A stretch of DNA of 64,000 bases from positions 496,001 to 560,000 of the forward strand of contig QXJR01000026.1 in the NCBI GenBank assembly GCA_020975725.1, given 5' to 3'. The notes under the pieces are model-generated. The model did no database searches. It was not told the origin of the DNA and was given only the letters and a program-made list of their open reading frames with translations. Source of the stretch: Picocystis sp. L7. Lineage: Eukaryota > Chlorophyta > Picocystophyceae > Picocystales > Picocystaceae. Both the position numbers and the translations under genes were made by a program. This document shows positions 1 to 12,134 of this stretch, piece by piece (within the stretch, counting starts at the first letter, position 1; every line of letters starts with the position of its first letter).

Positions 1-3000
1 ATTACTCCAAAGCAGCCTAGTGCGTCGCTGCGCTGACCACTGGCTCAAGTCATGGACAGTTGGTTGTCCCAACCAATGCTGAATTTGTGTAAGATCCCCT
101 TGTAGGTGGGCAGCGAACGGCGTACATTCAATGGCATAGAAGGTAGCCTGCGTTCGGAGTATGAGCTGGTGCGCCGTTTGGAAAAGCGAACGCTCATCCT
201 GTAATCCCTTGTTATTTGGGTTAGCGGTGCTGAAAGGCTGACATGGCACACCTGGAATGAGAAAGTCCACCTGAGGAACTCTCCTGTTGCACAAGTCTTT
301 GGCATCATGGCCCAACCGAAAGATGTCTTTGCGCAGGAACAGGTTTGGGCGGTCCCGTTGAACCAAGTTAAACACCCTTTGGATCACCAATCGGCAATCT
401 GCGTTGTTTTCCACTGCGAGGTAATCAATGCGGATGTGTTTTGGTACAGTGTGCACGAGACTACGAATGACGGTGCCAGTTCCTGCGCACAAATCCAGTA
501 TAGTGAGCTTCAGCTCGGGGCGTCTACGACTGAGAGCGTCCGGCGACAAATTGCTCTTGCCTGGTTTGTACTCAATAGAAATCTGAAAATCGGCAAGACG
601 GGGAAGCCACGACAACTCGCGTTGTTGTAGTTTTGCCGGTCGCTTGTGCAGGTAATGTACCAACGCTTGATGGTCAGTGCGCACAACAACGCGGACACCC
701 AACAAATAATGGCGCCACGTTTCCAGTGCGAGCACGATGGCAAGCATCTCCAGTTCAGTGGTGGTGTAGTTCTTCTGTGCGCCTTGTAGAGCTTTGCTCC
801 AATAAGCGACAGGGTGCCAACGGCCGTGGTGTTGCTGAAGCAATACAGCTCCAAGACCAATATTAGATGCATCGGTATGAATCTCCGTTGCACATCCAGT
901 CGTCCAAAGCTTCAATACAGGTTCTGAAGTCAAGGCAAGCTTAAGAGCCAGGAAGGCCGATTCGGCCTGGTCGGTCCATCGGGCGACCAATGGCTCTGCT
1001 GTCTTGGTCAATTCGTAAAGCGGTGATGCTTTGGTTTGAAATCCCGAAACAAACTTTCTGTAGTATCCTGCCAACCCCAAAAATGAACGCAACTGCGTGG
1101 GAGTCCTAGGCTGGGGGAAATCCCTTACTGCACTGATTAGTCGGGGGTCCGGCCGCAACTGTCCCTCCCCTATAATATGTCCTAAGTAGGTCAGGTGTGT
1201 CTGAAACCAGGTACTTTTGTGCATGTTTAGTTTGAAGCGATATCGATCGCAGATTTGCAGTACCTGTGAGAGGGTATCTATCATGACCTGGAAGCTGTTT
1301 GCGTAGATCAATAGGTCATCCAGATAACAAGCAACTGTTCGCTTGTCATATATCAGATGATGGAACCTTGCGTCCATCATGCGCTGAAAGGTTGCGACTG
1401 CATTGCACATGCCCATAACCAGTACCAGCCATTCAAACAACCCAAAGTGGGTGATTGTACCGGTGTATCTTATACTGTCTGGGTGCATACGGATGTTATA
1501 GTATGCTTCCTTAAGATCGAGGCTGATGAAGTAGCGGGCCTGACTTAACCTATCCAAGAGCTCGTCAATGAGAGGTAAGGGAAAATGATCCTTCACAGTC
1601 ACTTCATTCAGCGCTCTGAAGTCAACGACATCGCGATCGGGGCCGTCCTTACGCTTTACCATAAAAACTGCAGATCTGCAAGTTCGGCTATCACTGGCAG
1701 CCTTCCACATGATACCACGGTTGCAACGGTGTTCGAACCGTTTCTGCAATTCAATTGTCTGATCTGCCGCTAAACGTATTGGGCGAGTCTGTACTCGTTG
1801 TGTTCCTCCCTCAGTTAAGACGATGCGATGATCGAATTCTGAAGGGGCAGGTGGTGGTTCATTGTCCCCAGGAGGTTGCATTAGATGCATATATCTTCCC
1901 AGCAAGTCTTTCAATTGTTTTTGCTGTGCAGGATCAAGGGTTTCAGGCAACTGTAAACTCTCGATGGTTGTCCTAGTGATTGTAGGGCGACTTTCCTGTA
2001 TTGCACTCAAGGTTGTCGGTTCTGCTGAAGCATGGCAGTTGATCTGCAGGGCTACCATTGGGCAGGTGGTGGCGCTGCTTGCCTGTGTTGCCGCTTCGTA
2101 TCCATAAGTTGTGTCCGCTGACGGTATTACCCTACCCTTCTGTATGAAGGGTCTTAGTTCCTGAAACCATGGACTGCTAGGCATGAAAGGGGCTAACAGC
2201 ACCAAACTTAAGGGTGCTGTACTTTGCAGCTTTTGTGTGACCTGGGGTAACAATCTCAAAGGTGGGACACATATAATGGGTCCAGGTAATATTCCCCAGT
2301 CTTGGCGCATCGCTTCTTCTGGCTCAGCATAGTTGAGCGTCGCCAGGCCAGTTGTTGTTGCTACGAACAGCGCCGTCTTAAATGGCCCGAACTCTTCTTC
2401 CATAGTGCTAAAAGATACAGGGTGGTGAGCGTGTTGCTCCGCAGTACTTACGCTTGCGGAAGCCAGACCATTGACAGGGGACGTCTCTCCTATCTTGAAC
2501 TTGGCCTCAACCAAAGTTACCGTCTGATTGCGGTGTGTCAACTGGATCGTATTACGATCCAAATTCAACGACGCTTGTAGTTGGCTCATAACATCGCACC
2601 CAAATATCAGATCGTAACTCTCAGGTAGGTCCATGGGGATGACCTTTACCTTTACCTCAATTCCTTTTTCAGTTGGCTGATCGCCTGGACCCAGTAAGAC
2701 TGAAAGTTGCAACAATTCATTGGTCGTATGCGTCTGCCCATTGGCAAATACGCTTCGAACATAGTGTGACCTGCTGATAATTTTGCCCAAATTTTGGAAC
2801 TCTTTGTGCACATAGGAACGGCCTGCGCCGGTGTCCCATAGTGCCCTCAATTCTTTTCCTTGGACGTACGCAGGTCTGAGAAAGACTTGCGATCCTATCT
2901 GGGCTAAATTGACAACAACCTGGGAACGAGCGATTGTCGATGAGTGCTCCCCAACCCCTGTTGTTAAGTCACTCCTCTGAAAAGTGGAGCGGTCTCGACA

Positions 3001-4331
3001 ATAATCAACATGGTACTTACTGTCTTCCGAAACTGTGTCGTCTTGCGACCTTAATTGGATAGCTGCTAAATTTGCTGGTTTTACAGCACTTCCTTCCTCC
3101 TTAAACGGGCGATGTTCCAATGGGTTCACCCTGTTGGTGGGGGCAACGTAAGACTCAAGCCCCTCACCTTCACTCAAAGGGAAAGCTGTGTTTACGCCCT
3201 CCGGGGTATCCCGTTGCCGGGGGCCTGGCCGTTTCCCGTTCCTAAACTTCTGTTTTTGAAGGGACAGTCATTGGCCACATGGTCTGGACTTAAGCATCGA
3301 AAGATGAGGCACAATCCCAATTGTTTGCATAGTTCTATCGCATGGGGGGTCGGTCGCTTCCCCTTCCACTCGGCACGAAAGCTTTTCTGTTCAAGAGTGA
3401 TACGGTGTTCCAGGGTTGGCACAGCCACAGCCGCAGAGGAGCGTTCAATTTTCTGATGGACTGCCTTCGAGTTCCGCACGTAACGCTGACTTTCGCGTTC
3501 CCGTGCCTCCTTTTCACGGGCATGCCGTTCCTCGCAATATTCCAGCAATTCCAACCAATCCTCCAACGTTTCCAATGCTTTTTCGTTCCCGTCCAATCTA
3601 TCCACCTCCAACTTAGCACGCAATTGGTCACGGATGCCGACCCATACGCTACTACGTAGCTTGAGCAGTACCATATCGTTGCTGATTTGTGGGATCAGTT
3701 TCCCATCATCCAAATTCACTTTCCTTTGCAACTCCTCAAGGTGTAGCAAGTAGTGGCGTACACTCATATCACGTTTTTGGTATGCCTTCTCGAACTCCTT
3801 ATAGGCCGCCTCCGCCGATGGACGAATACGATAGATCTGGATGAGCAGCTTCTTAAATGCTTCCAATTCTCGCGGGAGCGTTCCCTTCTCATACAATGAG
3901 TTAAGAACGGCACACTTGGACCCTTGTACCATGTCGAGAAGATCCACGACACACTCGGCTTCCTCCAAATCTGGAATACGCGCTTTGCGCCGACCATACC
4001 ACCTGCTAACACTACTCCACCAAGCCTCAAACATCTCGGAGAGAACTTCTTCCCCAACATTGTGGAAGGAAAACGTCTTGGGTTTCGTTATGGTCTCCAC
4101 GGAGCCGTGATGAGACGGCGGAGGTAGCGTGGAATGAGTTACTGTTCCTCCTTGAGAAAAGGAGGAAGGGTTGTCTCTCATTCTCTCCAACTCCTCACCT
4201 TGTAGGGTGAGTTGTAGCTTGAGGGCTTCCAACTCTTCCTTAAGCTCTTCCATCCTTGTCATCTCTTTTTTTTCCTCACCTGTCGATTTTGAACTTTTGA
4301 CAGGGAACTCAACAGGACACGTTCTACACAC
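1..4331 (-). mobile_element. Ty3/gypsy LTR retrotransposon remnant, internal part (gag and part of pol)
   Basis: Fossil element on the minus strand that runs off the left edge of the window. A gag-like open frame lies at 3,192-4,331. It starts with a charged coiled-coil-like stretch, continues into a retrotransposon capsid-like region, and ends in a zinc-knuckle-like Cys/His cluster. Farther left are recognisable pieces of pol in the order expected for the Ty3/gypsy family: an aspartic-protease region around 2.4-2.9 kb, a reverse transcriptase with a YLDD-type active-site signature around 1.3 kb, and an RNase H region around 0.5-0.8 kb. The gag part is still open, while the pol part is broken, with several breaks. 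No LTR belonging to this copy was recognised, so its age cannot be estimated from LTR divergence. The open gag suggests it is not very old. Confidence 0.85.
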
Positions 4332-4690
4332 CGTTAAATGCGTCTCCTCACGGCCGTTCTAACGAGACGTTGAACGTCCGATTTGGCCTTGTTCCGACGA
4401 AGTTATGGCCAAAAACGACTTCAAGAAACCCTTGATGTCCGACCGCCACGTACGACAACCGCGGACGAGTTCGTCAAGTTTCCAACGCACGCGTAGGTGT
4501 TCTCACCGCGCTTGGAAGTCCTTTTTACTGTTAGGGGTGCGATCCTTCGCTCTTGAGCTCCGCCTACGCGGAGGAAGTTGCCTTGGAGGACGTGGAGGCG
4601 CTTGGGAGGCGGCTCGTCCTTCGAGGTCAAGATCAACTTAATTAAACTGTGCGGTTGGGGGAGGTTAAGTACTTTCCTCAACCGGAGGTC

Positions 4691-4744
4691 ACCCATCCAT
4701 TGGAGCCCTCCAATGGATGAGGACCCAATAGAGGTGTTGGGTCC
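4691..4744. repeat. pair of short inverted repeats between the two retroelement remnants
   Basis: Two hairpin-forming repeats follow each other. The first has 12-nt perfect arms, CATCCATTGGAG at 4,694-4,705 and its complement at 4,708-4,719, with a 2-nt gap. The second has 8-nt arms, GGACCCAA at 4,721-4,728 and its complement at 4,737-4,744. They sit in the roughly 500-bp stretch between the divergently oriented gypsy pieces. Their origin is unknown. They could be part of an untranslated leader or a rearrangement scar. Confidence 0.6.
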
Positions 4745-4829
4745 TAACATTGGGCCACTATACCGCCTCGATATTGGGTTCAATGGAGAGGACTAGAAGG
4801 AAGCAATCGTGAATCGTTCCTCGCAGAAC

Positions 4830-5734
4830 AACGGGCACCAGGAGGTGTACAAGCTATATTGGACTGGGAATATCAGCATGGTCCCATTCCAGAACTCAAC
4901 ATAACTCAAGGTGACACATCCTTACACCGAAGTCGTCATCGCGAGCAAGTTTCAGAGTACAAGTACAAGGTTTACCGTCAGTATTTTCCAATTCTGCATG
5001 ACACTTGGACAACAGAACACCCAATGAAGACTTTTACACTCACAGGCCGCCATCGCTCCGTCAGACCTAGCCAACCAATGGTATTGGATCCTCAAGAAAA
5101 TTTGCTGTATCGGATTGTTTGCAAACGTTTTGTGGATGAAACTGATACAGAACGGTGGTACAAAGGAAAGGTGATGAATTTTACTAATGATGGATACAGA
5201 ATCAGATATGAACAAGGTGATGTAGAATACATATCACCTGAAGAACTTGTCAGTTTACTCCAGGATACCAGAAAATCTTACAAACGAGGACGCTTGGTAT
5301 CTAAGGAGGGGGGACTGTGACGCCCCGTGCCTCGTCACAATATTAACTTTGATATAAACACGCTGTGTCTCGGTGAAGACTCGACATACCGGACAGAATC
5401 GCAGGGTCTCTACCAGGTCCCTTATCGACAGGGTTCCCCCGTAGTCAATCGGTCAACGATTCGACTTCCGACAACCCCTATATATGGCACACGCTGTGTT
5501 GTAATAGATCAGATCCCTTTTGACTTGACTAGCCGTGCACCTCTTGACACCTTCGCTAGCCACAAGTCCGGATCATCAACAACGCGTTCCAACTCTCGCT
5601 CTTGGAAGAAGACATCTACCTCCAGCGACTCCGCAAGTCACCGTTGCTCTTCGAAGCCAAAGTTCAAGCAGATTCCAAGAAGGCCCTCCAAGAACCCCTT
5701 TGTGGACCCACTTAAGTGTTATTCTGTGTTAACA
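4830..5734 (+). mobile_element. Ty3/gypsy LTR retrotransposon remnant, 3' end of pol plus 3' LTR
   Basis: Fossil fragment on the plus strand. An open stretch at about 4,859-5,320 encodes the far C-terminal end of a pol polyprotein. Its tail (res. about 95-140) resembles the Tudor/chromo-like domain often found at the end of algal and oomycete gypsy polyproteins, with a WYKG...YEQGD...EEL pattern. A purine-rich stretch at 5,303-5,315 fits a polypurine tract and is followed at once by the LTR. Only the 3' end is present, so this copy is truncated. It points away from the minus-strand remnant to its left, so the two are separate insertions or products of a rearrangement. Confidence 0.7.
5316..5734 (+). 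repeat. probable 3' LTR of the plus-strand gypsy remnant
   Basis: The sequence starts with TGTGACGCCCC directly after the polypurine tract. This start is typical of plant-lineage gypsy LTRs. It probably ends at ...TAACA at 5,734, giving about 419 bp. A TATATATGG box at about 5,479 fits the LTR promoter. The right boundary is inferred from the terminal CA only; no partner LTR or target-site duplication could be confirmed. Confidence 0.6.
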
Positions 5735-7009
5735 TAGTGGGCAGCACCACACCCCCAGTCCGAATGCAACAAGGCCGGATGTCACCACAGAATACCATCC
5801 CCTGCAGGATGTCTCCTGGCCCTTGGACATGGGAGGACAGGTCACCAAGGAGCATCCATGTGTATCTTGTAGGCTGCTGGTGTCGGTGGATCCAAAGGAA
5901 CGATGCGAGCAATTCAAGGGACTGGAGCCGTGAGAACAAAAAGCACAGGTCAAAAGTGGAAAGGGTGGATAAGGCCCTGGAGACCAACACGCTGACTTGA
6001 CGCGGAAAGGAACGAGAAGAGAATCATGACTTGATCAGCAAGTGAACTGAAGTTGGGCGCCTCGCGTGGTAGAAATGAAACTGTTGAGATGTCATACGTT
6101 GAGAAAGATTGTGTTCCATCAGGCTGGTCGTCCTGACCATGCAGCGGATTTTAAATTGCTCATCAATACTGTATTGCTTCGATACAACAAATGATCGGTA
6201 CTTTGTGTTGCATCAATAAATTGCCCAGCTGCGGGGGGGCAGCAATTGTGCCTTTGTTCAACAGAAGTCGCAAGAGTCAACACCACCCCACTCCGTACTC
6301 CAGATTTCGCTTTGTGCAGCATGGGAGATACAACTAATGACCAGTAAATAAGAAACCAGCATCTTGGATAAACACGGAGTGCTGCCTGTCCTACCCTTTG
6401 AGTTTGATGCTGTTGCTGGCGTTCTAGCAGAGCAGTTCAAAGAAGTCAGCAACAGGATACCGTGGACGAGTATACCGACAAGGCAACTTGGAAATGCGAA
6501 AGCATTCTAAAAGTTCTTTCTTGTGCACTTATCAGCCCACAAGGAAAGGTAATTGCGTTAGGCAACTCACAGTGCAACAAAATTCTGCTGCTACTGTTAA
6601 AAATGTTTTATTAAAAAAATTGAATGTGGATGCACAATAATCAGTTGGTAAAAAGAGCAGCATGGGGGCAGATTGTCAATTGCCAAGCCCTTATATCACA
6701 CGATTCAGGACAGAGAATGCGCCATCCGCTTTGCTAAATTGCAGTGATAGTCATGCAGAGCTGTCAAGCAAATTTTGTTTTGTTGCATTGAAAGTTCCAA
6801 ACTACTTTTAACATGCACCATTTTACCTTGCATGGAGTTGAACGAGCGAATAAGGTCCTTCATTTTCATCCTTCCACGCTGTGAGATTTTACCGATGATA
6901 TTGCATATTCAAACTGCAAACAACTCAGTTAACCTTTTACCAATCTCTTCGCACAATTAGTGGCTATGCAAGTTTTTCTACCAGCAAGACCCTGTTAAAA
7001 AGCTATACC
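5735..7009. other. gap between retroelement LTR and first host gene
   Basis: No convincing gene is visible. The left half has average composition, and 6,540-7,000 is AT-richer, as expected for the 3' flank of the minus-strand gene to its right. Short open frames here have no recognisable domains. Confidence 0.5.
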
Positions 7010-9316
7010 TTAGACCCGTGAGAAGCCGGATGCTGTTCTGGCGGGCATTTGGCAGTCTGGAGTAAACATGCATTTGCTTCTCTCTTGCAGTGGGCAGACA
7101 AAGTTTTGCGCTTGTACAACTTTCTGTGCCTCTTTATACAGTGCAGCAGGGAAGCACCATGATGATCCTTCACTGCAGTGGTCAATCTTTTGTAGGTAAG
7201 TGCTGAAAATGCCTAGAGCCTTTCCGGCTGCAGTAGCGATCCCATTCATGGCATGCGCCCTCACATTAGCATGCAGTGTTAGCCAGAGCTTTTTCATAAA
7301 CCATTTCAGTTTTCTTGCTGCGAGGGATGTTGCATCGCACTGAGCCATGAGCGAAAAAATATCTTGTAGTAGACATTCGAAAAGTGTGTGGTTTAAGATG
7401 GCTGACACATCCAAGGGTGTGAAACCTTGATTGTTCTTCTCGAATAGAGCAAAAAAATCAACAGTCAACAAAACGCTGATCAGCTTCCTTGAGTGTATCT
7501 GGGCCTCTTTTGATGGTGTATCCAGGACAGCGTAGTGCAATGGGTTGTTACCTTTCCAGTCCTTCAACCCTGTCTCCCATTGCAGCAAAAAATGTTGGCG
7601 CACCCTGCATAATATTGACGAATGTAAGATGGGATAAACTTTGCACAGCTGTTGGAATTTAGATAACCTGAAGTCGTAAGTAAGACTGCTTTGCGGTATC
7701 CCAAGTAAACACTCTGCTATGCTGATGCATACATTAGGACTCTTCCAGAGCAACTCACACTGTCGATGTTGATTGACATGTACCATGCAATCAACGAGCC
7801 AAACCACATGATTCAATTGGGGCAGCGGACTTTCAAGACTGCCTTCCATGATTTGGAAACAAAAGAGCAGGCAGCCTTCTTTCCACTGACGCAGGAAAAG
7901 TTTGAGTTTGAATTCCTTCTCAATCTTACTTTTCAGAAGTGATAGTCCCAAGTATATAATATTCTTTTTGAATGTACCGCTAACCGCTAATAAATATTGT
8001 GCCTGGATCATGATCACAAGGTGTCTTGCTTTTGTGAACGCACCTGTGTACTTTCTTAAAATTTGATCCTGAGTAGGCATACCTGGTTCAAAACTTTTGC
8101 TTGAAAAGGACGCTGCTTCTTCAACCAAGTACAAGCAAACACGCGCTTGCCCAATCACTTCTGAGGAAAGCTCATTGGAGAGCACTGTTCCCTTCACTAT
8201 TTGCTGGATGGCTTCCAGAGCATCACCAATCACTCTCTCTTCGTTTTCAGACTTGAGAAGACCCACAAGCATTCCTCTCTGCGCCTCCGACTCGAGTTGC
8301 CCTTGCAGAAAAGCTTCAAATTTATTTTTCAGCATGCTGACCACAACCAGTGGTTCCTTTTCAGTGTCCAACTCATCTGACTCATCTGAGTACGCAAATG
8401 ACAAATGGTCTATATCTGGCCTTATCACTGGATATGAATTTGAGGTGTGCTCGTTTTCTGTTTGAATAGTATAAGTACTGCAGCTCACACAATGCGTGCA
8501 ATGCGTAGCCAGTCCGTTTGCTTTTGGGCTGTAAAGAAATTTGAGGAAGTTCTTCCATTTCTTGCATCTGGTGCACCACTTCAAAAATACTTTCTTTTTG
8601 TCAGGGGTTTCGAGACACAGCATGTGCCTTGGCCTCTTGTTGTTAGTAGCCCCCTGCTTTCTTGCAAACTCTAGAAGATGCTTGGAGCAAAATCCTGTAT
8701 CGTAGTAGTTGGTGGTCAAGTTCGATAGGCTTTCTGTTGGCGGTGTTCTATCAGCGCAGCTTCCGCAGAGACTTGCCTCCAAGGCTCTGGCCATATTTTT
8801 TTTCGTTGCTCGTGCATTGTCACAAGAGACGAGATGGCTAGGTGCCTTTTCCAATCTCCACTGAGGGCTTGTTCCGGCCAATGGCCAGAGGATTTCGTGG
8901 GCGTACTTACCGAGAAAGCATGATGTTGTGTCTTCACGCACACGGACATCTAGCTGTCGTGATTTGTGGTGCTTTGAGGCTCGGAGCTCCTTCAAGTAGA
9001 AAACATCATGGATCGGAAACGGGTCCTTGAAGAAAAAGATGTGCTGTTGGCGGTCAGGTAAGGTGAACTCATGCAGGTTCTTGTCCCGCATGGTCCATTC
9101 CCAGAACACGTCTGCATTTTCTTGAAGAAACTGCTGCAGGATGACTTCTGACATGCTATCACCGGTCTCGTCACAAGCGGCACTCATGCTGTCCAGGGAC
9201 GAAGGATCCTTTCGTAGGAATGGATCCTGGACGCTATTTTCGTATCCTGCAAGCTTACAGCCAGGTTCAAAGGGGCCTTCGCCTTTCCTGGTCCTCTTCC
9301 GTGGTTTCTCTGACAT
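7010..9316 (-). CDS. SBP-like zinc-finger protein with ankyrin-like C-terminus (tentative)
   Basis: One uninterrupted frame of 768 residues with a basic N-terminus (EKPRKRTRKGEG). I do not recognise a confident homologue. Residues 184-279 hold a Cys/His array: C184/C187, a YY...C210xxH213 pair, C234, C248/C251 and C273/C276/C279. The order and some context (YY before CxxH, then FLKW-CxxC, then a late Cys pair) recall the two-zinc SBP domain of plant SQUAMOSA-promoter-binding proteins, but the spacing diverges. Near residues 590-650 are two ankyrin-like units (GNNPLHYAV and NNQGFTPLDVSA). An SBP domain followed by ankyrin repeats is the layout of CRR1/SPL7-type copper regulators of green algae and plants, so a transcription factor of that kind is possible. 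The rest is helical and unassigned. Start chosen at the first Met, which lies in GC-rich DNA like other gene starts here. Confidence 0.75.
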   Translation of the reverse strand: MSEKPRKRTRKGEGPFEPGCKLAGYENSVQDPFLRKDPSSLDSMSAACDETGDSMSEVILQQFLQENADVFWEWTMRDKNLHEFTLPDRQQHIFFFKDPFPIHDVFYLKELRASKHHKSRQLDVRVREDTTSCFLGKYAHEILWPLAGTSPQWRLEKAPSHLVSCDNARATKKNMARALEASLCGSCADRTPPTESLSNLTTNYYDTGFCSKHLLEFARKQGATNNKRPRHMLCLETPDKKKVFLKWCTRCKKWKNFLKFLYSPKANGLATHCTHCVSCSTYTIQTENEHTSNSYPVIRPDIDHLSFAYSDESDELDTEKEPLVVVSMLKNKFEAFLQGQLESEAQRGMLVGLLKSENEERVIGDALEAIQQIVKGTVLSNELSSEVIGQARVCLYLVEEAASFSSKSFEPGMPTQDQILRKYTGAFTKARHLVIMIQAQYLLAVSGTFKKNIIYLGLSLLKSKIEKEFKLKLFLRQWKEGCLLFCFQIMEGSLESPLPQLNHVVWLVDCMVHVNQHRQCELLWKSPNVCISIAECLLGIPQSSLTYDFRLSKFQQLCKVYPILHSSILCRVRQHFLLQWETGLKDWKGNNPLHYAVLDTPSKEAQIHSRKLISVLLTVDFFALFEKNNQGFTPLDVSAILNHTLFECLLQDIFSLMAQCDATSLAARKLKWFMKKLWLTLHANVRAHAMNGIATAAGKALGIFSTYLQKIDHCSEGSSWCFPAALYKEAQKVVQAQNFVCPLQERSKCMFTPDCQMPARTASGFSRV

Positions 9317-9466
9317 GTGAGGCTGATGAAACGAGCGGGTTGACCGTGTCAGTCCAGTAGCTCCCGAGTCGAAGGCATCGTTAGGGAGAAAGAAAAGATA
9401 AGCTTCAACAGCAGGAGAGTGCAGGATGTGCTACTGATTTCCAGCTTCGTGCATCGTCTGGGGTCT

Positions 9467-9802
9467 TCACTCGAAACGCACACGCACCACAGGCTCGTCT
9501 GGCAACTGTCCTTTGCAGCCGAACAAGTTACTCGGTAGGTCGATGGAGTCGAACTGCATGAGGAAGTTTTGCAAGTCTTCGAGTTCAAGTTCGTTCGGTA
9601 GTACGTGGCCCTTGCTTGGGCACGATTCTCTTCGTTCGAGTTCCGCTCCTTCCACGAGGAGCCCGTCCTCGAGCTCCTCTTTCCCCATGGCACTGTGCCT
9701 TTCTTGGTTCTTCGCGCTGGGCGTGTTGTCTCCACGTGGACGGGACGTTCTCTTCCTGCGGCTGCCGCTGCGAATGCACGTGTGGGTGTCGATTCCATCC
9801 AT
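9467..9802 (-). CDS. small acidic hypothetical protein
   Basis: An open frame of about 111 residues on the minus strand, 150 nt upstream of the SBP-like gene and in the same orientation. The frame stays open for 28 further residues upstream, so the start is uncertain. The first part is basic and GC-rich. The second part is acidic (LELEDLQNFLMQF...) and ends in PDEPVVRVRFE. That change in composition and the well-behaved C-terminus look like coding sequence, but no family is recognised. It could also be the last exon of a longer gene whose first exon is not visible. Confidence 0.35.
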   Translation of the reverse strand: MDGIDTHTCIRSGSRRKRTSRPRGDNTPSAKNQERHSAMGKEELEDGLLVEGAELERRESCPSKGHVLPNELELEDLQNFLMQFDSIDLPSNLFGCKGQLPDEPVVRVRFE

Positions 9803-12134
9803 CCATCCTCCAAGCGACACCTCCAGTGGAGACGAAGTTTCAGCAATTTCGTGGTAGGGTCGGACCCCGGGGCGTCCCCGCCCCAAATCCTTTTGGTTGA
9901 CTCAAGCTCGCCCCCATTCGAACGGGTTTGACCCCATCCCTCACACCATGGTGCTCGGAGGAAGGGGGAGGGTCGTGGCAGCCCTCCACGTGTCGCCGTT
10001 TGCCCCGCCCTCTTCGAGACCACGTGATCGCGTGGGCGGATCCTGCGATCCTGTTGTCCGGGGGGGAGGGTCTCCCAGTCACAGGCCCTATCACGTGGAC
10101 GTTGGTCCACCAAAGAAACGCCGTCCGTACCACCCCTTCCCGCCACGAAAGGTCCAGAACGGACACGCGGGTGGCCAAGAATAGGATAAGAACGGATGTG
10201 GGGTCAACGTGGACAGCGGCCAAGTGCGTGACGACTGGAAAAGATCCCAGGACACGTCTAGGGCTTGAAAGACAAGGAACAAGGCAGATTCCTGCGGTCC
10301 GAAGAATCTCGCGACTCTCCAACTTCACCCAAAGCGTCCCAGTCGATGCGGTTCCCGGAACGAAAGGGGAGGCGGCATCCGTGACTCGTCTGTACGAGAG
10401 CCATCGACTCCGACCAAGAGCGATTCGCATGCAAACGTGTCACGAGAAGGATGCGACCTGGAATCGTCTGCGATGCCTCCTGTACGTCTCTCCAAGAGAC
10501 GCATGCGCGAGCCCGTCCTCGAGCCAACGCGTTTCGACCCGAGCGAACACCTGCGACGGGATCCCATCCTGAGCTGGAGAAGAAGAGACGCACCGTCCGA
10601 CTTGCCGATGTGCCCATCCTAGGATGAAGCCAGAAGGACGGAGGTGGTCCATGGTGGGAACGTTCCATCCGTTGAGGAAGGGTCAACTCCAAACGTCGCA
10701 GTAGATCCCGTCCTCGAATCGATTCCGTACAGGGTCGGGGCCAAGCGATGCCTCTGGAGGGGCGGTTCGTGCCAGGCTGACAGGTGTTGCCCCGATTTTG
10801 TGGATGACCCTGGAACCAGGGTCGCACCACGTGGTGGACCGGGGAGACCCCACGCCCCAACCCCATCCCAACCGTGCCACGTGCACTGCCTCGTGATGCG
10901 GGCAATGCACCATCGCATTCGAAGTGGAACACACACGGACAAACGAGCAAAATTGTACGGTTTTGAGTTCGGAAATAAAATGAACGAGATCCGATTACGG
11001 GGGTCTCTCCTGCAAAACATGTCCTCGTGTGTACCTCGTCCCCTCAGAAGAAAGCAGAAATCGCCAGAGCGAGACGGTTCAGGAAACTTTTCTTTTCATG
11101 CTGGATCGCCTACGATGGACCAATGTGTGTTTCTACTCCTTCACAATGAAGTAAGGACTTAGAAAACTCTACTTCATTGGCAAACATACGGGAGCCCTGT
11201 CTCGTGCGTAGCTAGCCGTAATGTGCCTGGACCCGACCAAGGACTATCTCGTACTGCCGGCATGCATGTCTCCTCCAGCCAATCGAAGTTGCGTTGCGAA
11301 ACTGTCCTTCACTTCGGGCTTGCTCCTTGCAAAGTAATTTTCATATATTCATCCGTCCATCACACCACAGCTCTGTCCCCACACGAAGCCGGATCTCCTG
11401 GCAGTGCATCCTTTTCATCGCATGCAGGCAACAACTAGAGTGCATCGGTAGCGCTGATGGAGCTCCAGATACAACAGGTCCAAGGATCTTCCTGTAAGGG
11501 ACATGACGGTAGGCGAACACCACCTACCACCCCTGAATGCTTCGCATTTGTGGGAACGTTGCGGGTGGCGTAGGTCTTGCCAGCACTACCACCTTTTACA
11601 TCAAGTTTCCGAATGCGTAGAGCGAATTCCGTTGCGAATGAGTTCGTTGATTGCATCAATCACCAATCTTGAAAACGATTGAACACGGCATCCATCTCGG
11701 CACTATCTTCACTGGTGAATCGCAAATGCTCTGCCTGCAGTAAAGCATGAAATGTTGGGTCAGAGGGAGCAACGGTGGATTGCTGGTGGTGAATGTAGAT
11801 GAATTGTGGAGAGAACCAAAATGCTCATTACCTACGGCAGCAGGAGGGGTCGGTCATGCCTGATCTCTAAAGCAATTTCGTCTTGCACTCGATCTCTGGA
11901 ACACAGCTGCTCAGACAACCACGTGACCCTGAAAGCCGTGATGATGCCAAGACATCTTCAAAGACGAGAAGGGAATGGAGGAGAATCAACAATTCTCTAC
12001 TATTTCAATCATTTACATTCACGCGCTGTACATGAACCGCTCTACACCATACAACTACTCAATTGAGAGATGATGGGCAGGCACAAGCAAGACTCTCTAT
12101 CCACAACAGTTGCCCTATCACAAATCAACCAGAG
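9803..12134. other. long gap, GC-rich upstream DNA and a possible isolated exon
   Basis: Positions 9,803-11,000 are very GC-rich, with many overlapping chance open frames and no domain. From 11,200 the composition becomes balanced. On the minus strand at 11,660-11,820 a stretch reads as a plausible protein C-terminus of about 50 residues, ending in an AEMDAVFNRFQDW-like tail before a stop. It has no start codon in frame and a possible AG acceptor at its left edge, so it may be the last exon of an unrecognised gene. Nothing else was supported. Confidence 0.35.
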
